The notes below the pieces were generated by a model. It was not told the DNA's origin. It was given only the letters and a program-made list of their open reading frames with translations, and did not search any database. The translations under genes and the position numbers were made by a program. From Gymnopus androsaceus JB14 (lineage: Eukaryota > Basidiomycota > Agaricomycetes > Agaricales > Omphalotaceae), in contig ML769421.1 in NCBI GenBank assembly GCA_009733575.1, positions 62,001 to 126,000 on the forward strand: a stretch of 64,000 nt of DNA, written 5' to 3'. This document shows positions 60,665 to 64,000 of the stretch, piece after piece; position 1 is the first letter of the stretch; every line of letters starts with the position of its first letter.

Positions 60665-60959
60665 ATCGGTCCTTTGACTTTGGGCTAGAGGTTGTGACAT
60701 GGAGCAGAATGCTGGCAAGGATAAAGATAAAATCTTTCGAAATAGTGCACAGAGAGAGAAGTGATTGATCGTGGGAATTAGACATACAGTAAATACACTA
60801 TCTATCAACTATCTTAGTATCTATTGTATCTAGTGTCTATTGAACATGTAGCTTCGACCGAAGTCAGAAAAATACAGAAACGTTCAAGAAGTAGCAAAAT
60901 ATTTATTAAATGGACAGGTATTCAACTAGTTCCGCCGTTTTATAACAACGAGATGCTTG

Positions 60960-61150
60960 CTAGATGCTTGCTCCTCGAAGCCACCGTGAGGATGGTATCG
61001 GAAGAGTTGCGGCTTCGGAAAGAGGAAGCGACTTTTGCGAAGAAGACCCATCACTCTAGATGATGATTTCAAGTCGAAATTGATTGAGTCACGAGTCGTA
61101 GGTGACCTGATCAACGCTTTGTCATTTTCTTCACCAGCCAATGCGCGATC
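60960..61150 (-). pseudogene. Scrap of the coiled-coil gene upstream of ALDH copy 2
   Basis: Reverse complement matches coiled-coil exon words (ATCGCGC...TTGGCTGGT near 61145; TTCCGATACCATC near 60990). Partner of the scrap at 52605-52800 within the inverted duplication. Confidence 0.7.
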
Positions 61151-61376
61151 CTACAGGTATCTCGACGTCCATGAACTTCGTAGGAGCTTGGGAAAGAAGC
61201 GGAAACTCGTTAGTACCGAACCGGCGTCTGAATCACGCCTGTTTCGAGAATCAACCTCCCAAAAAGTCAGCTGGTGTACACTTCTCCGGAAAACACTATA
61301 AAAGTGATCATGATTCTTGACGTCAATACGCGTCCCGCATTTTTCACTCCTCACTACACAAAATTAATCAAGCAAG

Positions 61377-63837
61377 ATGACTGGAATCTTCACAACTGAG
61401 CTCGACACGTCCGTCTATAAAGGGACCGTGTCTTGTAATACAGGTCTGTTCATTAACGGAAAGTGGGTCGAAGCTGTCGAAGGAGGAACTATTGAGTGAG
61501 TGCTCGTGGGTCCGTAATGGTCAATTCTACTTTATAGCTCATACCTTCATGCTCGCAGTGTCGTTAATCCCGGTACGTTCTGTTCTGGGGCTTCAGCCTC
61601 ATTTCTCATTACTTATCATACCTTCAGCTACCGGAAAGCTCCTCACCAAGGTCTCTGCTGCGACATCGAAGGATGTTGATATTGCCGTGGAAGCAGCTAG
61701 GAAGGTAAGCGAGTCATCCGTTGTCGTTCAGCCTATCTCAAAGTTCATCATGTTATATAGGCATACAAGACGAGCTGGGGCCTCAAAGTTCCCGGTGTTC
61801 AAAGAGGGGAAATGTTGATGAAGCTTGCCAATCTCCTGGAAGCCAACATTGACGAGTTCGCTGCCTTGGAGTGCTTGAATGTTGGTGCGTACACTATTTC
61901 TTCTTCTCTGTGAATGACATTCCAATGAGCTGCACGCATCTCATAGGGAAACCCTGGTCTGAATCAAGAGGAGGAGACATGAATCTCACCCTTAAGACAT
62001 TCAAATACTACGCCGGGTGGGCTGATAAGATTCACGGAAAGACAATCGAGGTATGTTAATCGTGGTTTATCGGGATGTTGTTATTGACTATGTTACTGTA
62101 CTTACCGTCAACTTTCAGACCAATGAACAAAAGCTAGCCTATACCAGACACGAACCTTTTGGCGTCGTCGTAAGTAGTCTACTCTCCGAGTTTCCTATCT
62201 CAGTCCACAACTCATCAATGCTTGTATTCAAAGGGTCAAATCATTCCATGGAATTTTCCTTTGGTGAGTACCGGAGAGATTGGGTTTTGAGCGTTGTAAT
62301 GAACCTTTCTTAGACCATGGTGTCCTGGAAGATAGCGCCTGCTTTAGCAACCGGAAATGTAGTTGTATTGAAGGTCAGTATTCAATATCTTTTTTATTTA
62401 TTTAGAAAAGTACAGAACTCCTGACCATACTCATTCCTCAATAGCCATCGGAAATCACCCCCCTGACCGCACTGAAGCTAGCTGGCTTGATCAATGAAGC
62501 TGGTTTTCCGCCTGGTGTTGTGAACATCCTTCCTGGATATGGCAAGTCATCTCTCTGATTTGACTGATATATATTCAATCCGAGGCTTTCATCTTGACAT
62601 TAAATTTCTTTCAGGACATACCGCAGGAGCTGCAATTGCATCGCATCCTCATATTAGAAAGGTTGCATTCACTGGAAGCACTATTACTGGTCGTAAGGTA
62701 CGTGTGTCCAATGAATCGTGCATATTCAACTAGCTCAGCCTTGACCTAGATCCAAGAAGCCTCTGCCAAAACCAATCTGAAAGTCGTAACACTCGAGTTG
62801 GGCGGGAAGAGTCCTAACATTATATTCGACGATGCTGATCTAGAGCAGGCAATAAAGTGGGCTGCAGTTGGAATTTTGTCAGTCTACTTATTTATGATCA
62901 CGATTGTTACTGACCAAATAACAGCTCTAATTCTGGTTCGAACAACTATTCGCACCTTCGGTCCCTTGCTGAATTATGTTGTATGACTCTTCAGGTCAAG
63001 TCTGCATAGCTGGATCACGTATCTTTGTGCAAGAAGGAATATACGACACTTTCATGCAGGGTTTCAGCCGTGTTGCAAAGGGAATGAGTATGAAAACAGG
63101 AGATCCGTTTGCAAGTGGCACGATGCATGGACCAGTGGTGTCGCAGACTCAATTTGATGTAAGGCCAGCACGTTGTTCTCGTACTATTTTAATGCTTATT
63201 TGCCTCTCGTTCAGCGTGTTATGGGCTACATCGATTCCGCCAAGGCAGACGGTGCTAACGCCTTTATCGGTGGTGAACGCCACTCCCTCTCGGAAGGTTT
63301 CTTTATCGAGCCAACTATCTTCTCTGACTGCACGCCTGCAATGAAAATCGTTCAAGAAGAAGTCTTCGGACCTGTGGCAGCCGTGATCAAGTTCAAGACC
63401 GAAGAGGGTCAGTGACGTTTGCTACGGAAGCTATGCATTCTCACTTGCGTTTCTAGAGGTCATTGAGATGGCTAATGATAGCAATTATGGGCTCGCCTGT
63501 GCTATTTTCACCGAAAATGTCAGCAGGGCAATCAGAGTTTCAAACGCCCTTGAAGCTGGGCAGGCTTGGGTAAGTCATAATAGCTTCTGCTTTGAAAAAG
63601 CTTGATACTGATTGCCGCTATGAAGGTGAACTGTAGTGTCACCACGGAGCACAATGTTCCTTTCGGTGGCTACAAGCAATCGGGAATTGGACGTGAACTG
63701 GGTGCTTATGCCATTGATACGTGAGTATGGTCGACTTGAACGTTACAAGATCAACTCTGACTTTTCACCTTGCTTTTCCCCTACACAGATATACCCAAGT
63801 CAAAGCTGTCCACATCAACGTAGGCATGAAGATTTGA
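61377..63837 (+). CDS. Aldehyde dehydrogenase (copy 2), apparently intact
   Basis: Same protein as copy 1: start [78 protein letters not shown] (nucleophile Cys), QFD joined to [14 protein letters not shown] in frame, [32 protein letters not shown], ending HINVGMKI with TGA at 63835-63837. The active-site loop needs the 11-nt exon 62925-62935. One intron (62542-62614) uses a GC donor (GCAAGT...TTTCAG), conserved in copy 1. I found no frame break. It could act on acetaldehyde from pyruvate decarboxylase or on a broader range of aldehydes; the sequence does not decide. Confidence 0.88.
62925..62935 (+). other. 11-nt microexon of ALDH copy 2
   Basis: CTCTAATTCTG between intron 62878-62924 (GTCAGT...ACAG) and intron 62936-62994 (GTTCGA...TCAG). 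The joined reading is GILSNSGQVC or GIFSNSGQVC depending on the codon split (GGA ATT TTC TCT AAT TCT GGT CAA gives F). Confidence 0.8.
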
Positions 63838-64000
63838 AGCAGTTCGAAATCAGATTGTGTATTTTCCTCTTGTAGTTGTATATTTAATCTGATCGTGATT
63901 CTCATCGAGTCGAGTCAAGCGCTTTCGTTGTGCTTTCTGTGCATCTTGGCACCTTCAAATACCAATGAATCCTTAGTGCGACAGTAGATCATTGTACCAA

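Larger units (their letters stand above)
61090..63990. repeat. Inverted duplication, right arm (ALDH segment)
   Basis: Reverse-complement partner of 49741-52650, separated from it by about 8.4 kb holding NKAP, the kinase, the permease and F-box copy 2. Similarity continues about 150 bp past the ALDH stop (TTGTATATTTAATCTGA is shared). Confidence 0.85.

Overview
This window is nuclear DNA of a filamentous basidiomycete, most likely an Agaricomycete (mushroom-type fungus). The signs are very dense short introns (about 48-66 bp, GT-AG), a laccase, a QDE-1-type RNA-silencing polymerase, intron-bearing tRNA genes, seven-helix membrane proteins, F-box pseudogenes and many nested DNA transposons. 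No bacterial operons, CRISPR or rRNA were seen. Gene models below were built by hand from splice signals and family motifs; exon edges in poorly conserved stretches are tentative.

Layout. 0.1-8.1 kb is ordinary gene space: tRNA-Val(AAC), a 16-exon RNA-dependent RNA polymerase (+), tRNA-Ala(CGC) (-) and pyruvate decarboxylase (-). 8.1-10.4 kb has no recognisable gene. 10.4-48 kb is a rearranged accessory block. A unit of about 13.8 kb holds laccase, a seven-helix membrane protein, a truncated methyltransferase, a CFA-synthase-like methyltransferase, a coiled-coil protein and a DUF6536-type membrane protein. It is present twice in direct tandem (about 11.43-25.2 kb and 25.35-41.8 kb), followed by a third partial DUF6536 copy and a partial coiled-coil gene copy. 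The two units are decaying reciprocally: laccase is whole in unit 1 and dead in unit 2, while DUF6536 is dead in unit 1 and open in unit 2; other genes carry different small indels in each copy.

Comparing the copies gives empty sites for at least four transposon insertions: a 2,243-bp element with 6-bp target duplications, a 988-bp hAT-like element with 8-bp duplications, a 526-bp TA-flanked MITE nested inside one copy of it, and a 622-bp element carrying a tRNA-like (SINE-like) stretch and a large hairpin. A 232-bp TA-flanked inverted-repeat element sits inside the hAT-like element.

48-64 kb: two aldehyde dehydrogenase genes lie in inverted orientation about 9 kb apart, each with an F-box pseudogene and a scrap of the coiled-coil gene nearby. 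Between them is conserved gene space: an NKAP-like splicing protein (-), a kinase-like protein (-) and an AzgA-type purine permease (+).

Recurrent themes are very small exons (5, 8, 9, 11 and 12 nt) and one-base frameshifts. Two of these frameshifts fall in conserved genes (NKAP, permease), so some may be assembly errors. Pyruvate decarboxylase and aldehyde dehydrogenase together could route pyruvate to acetaldehyde and acetate; beyond that I see no evidence that these genes form one pathway.
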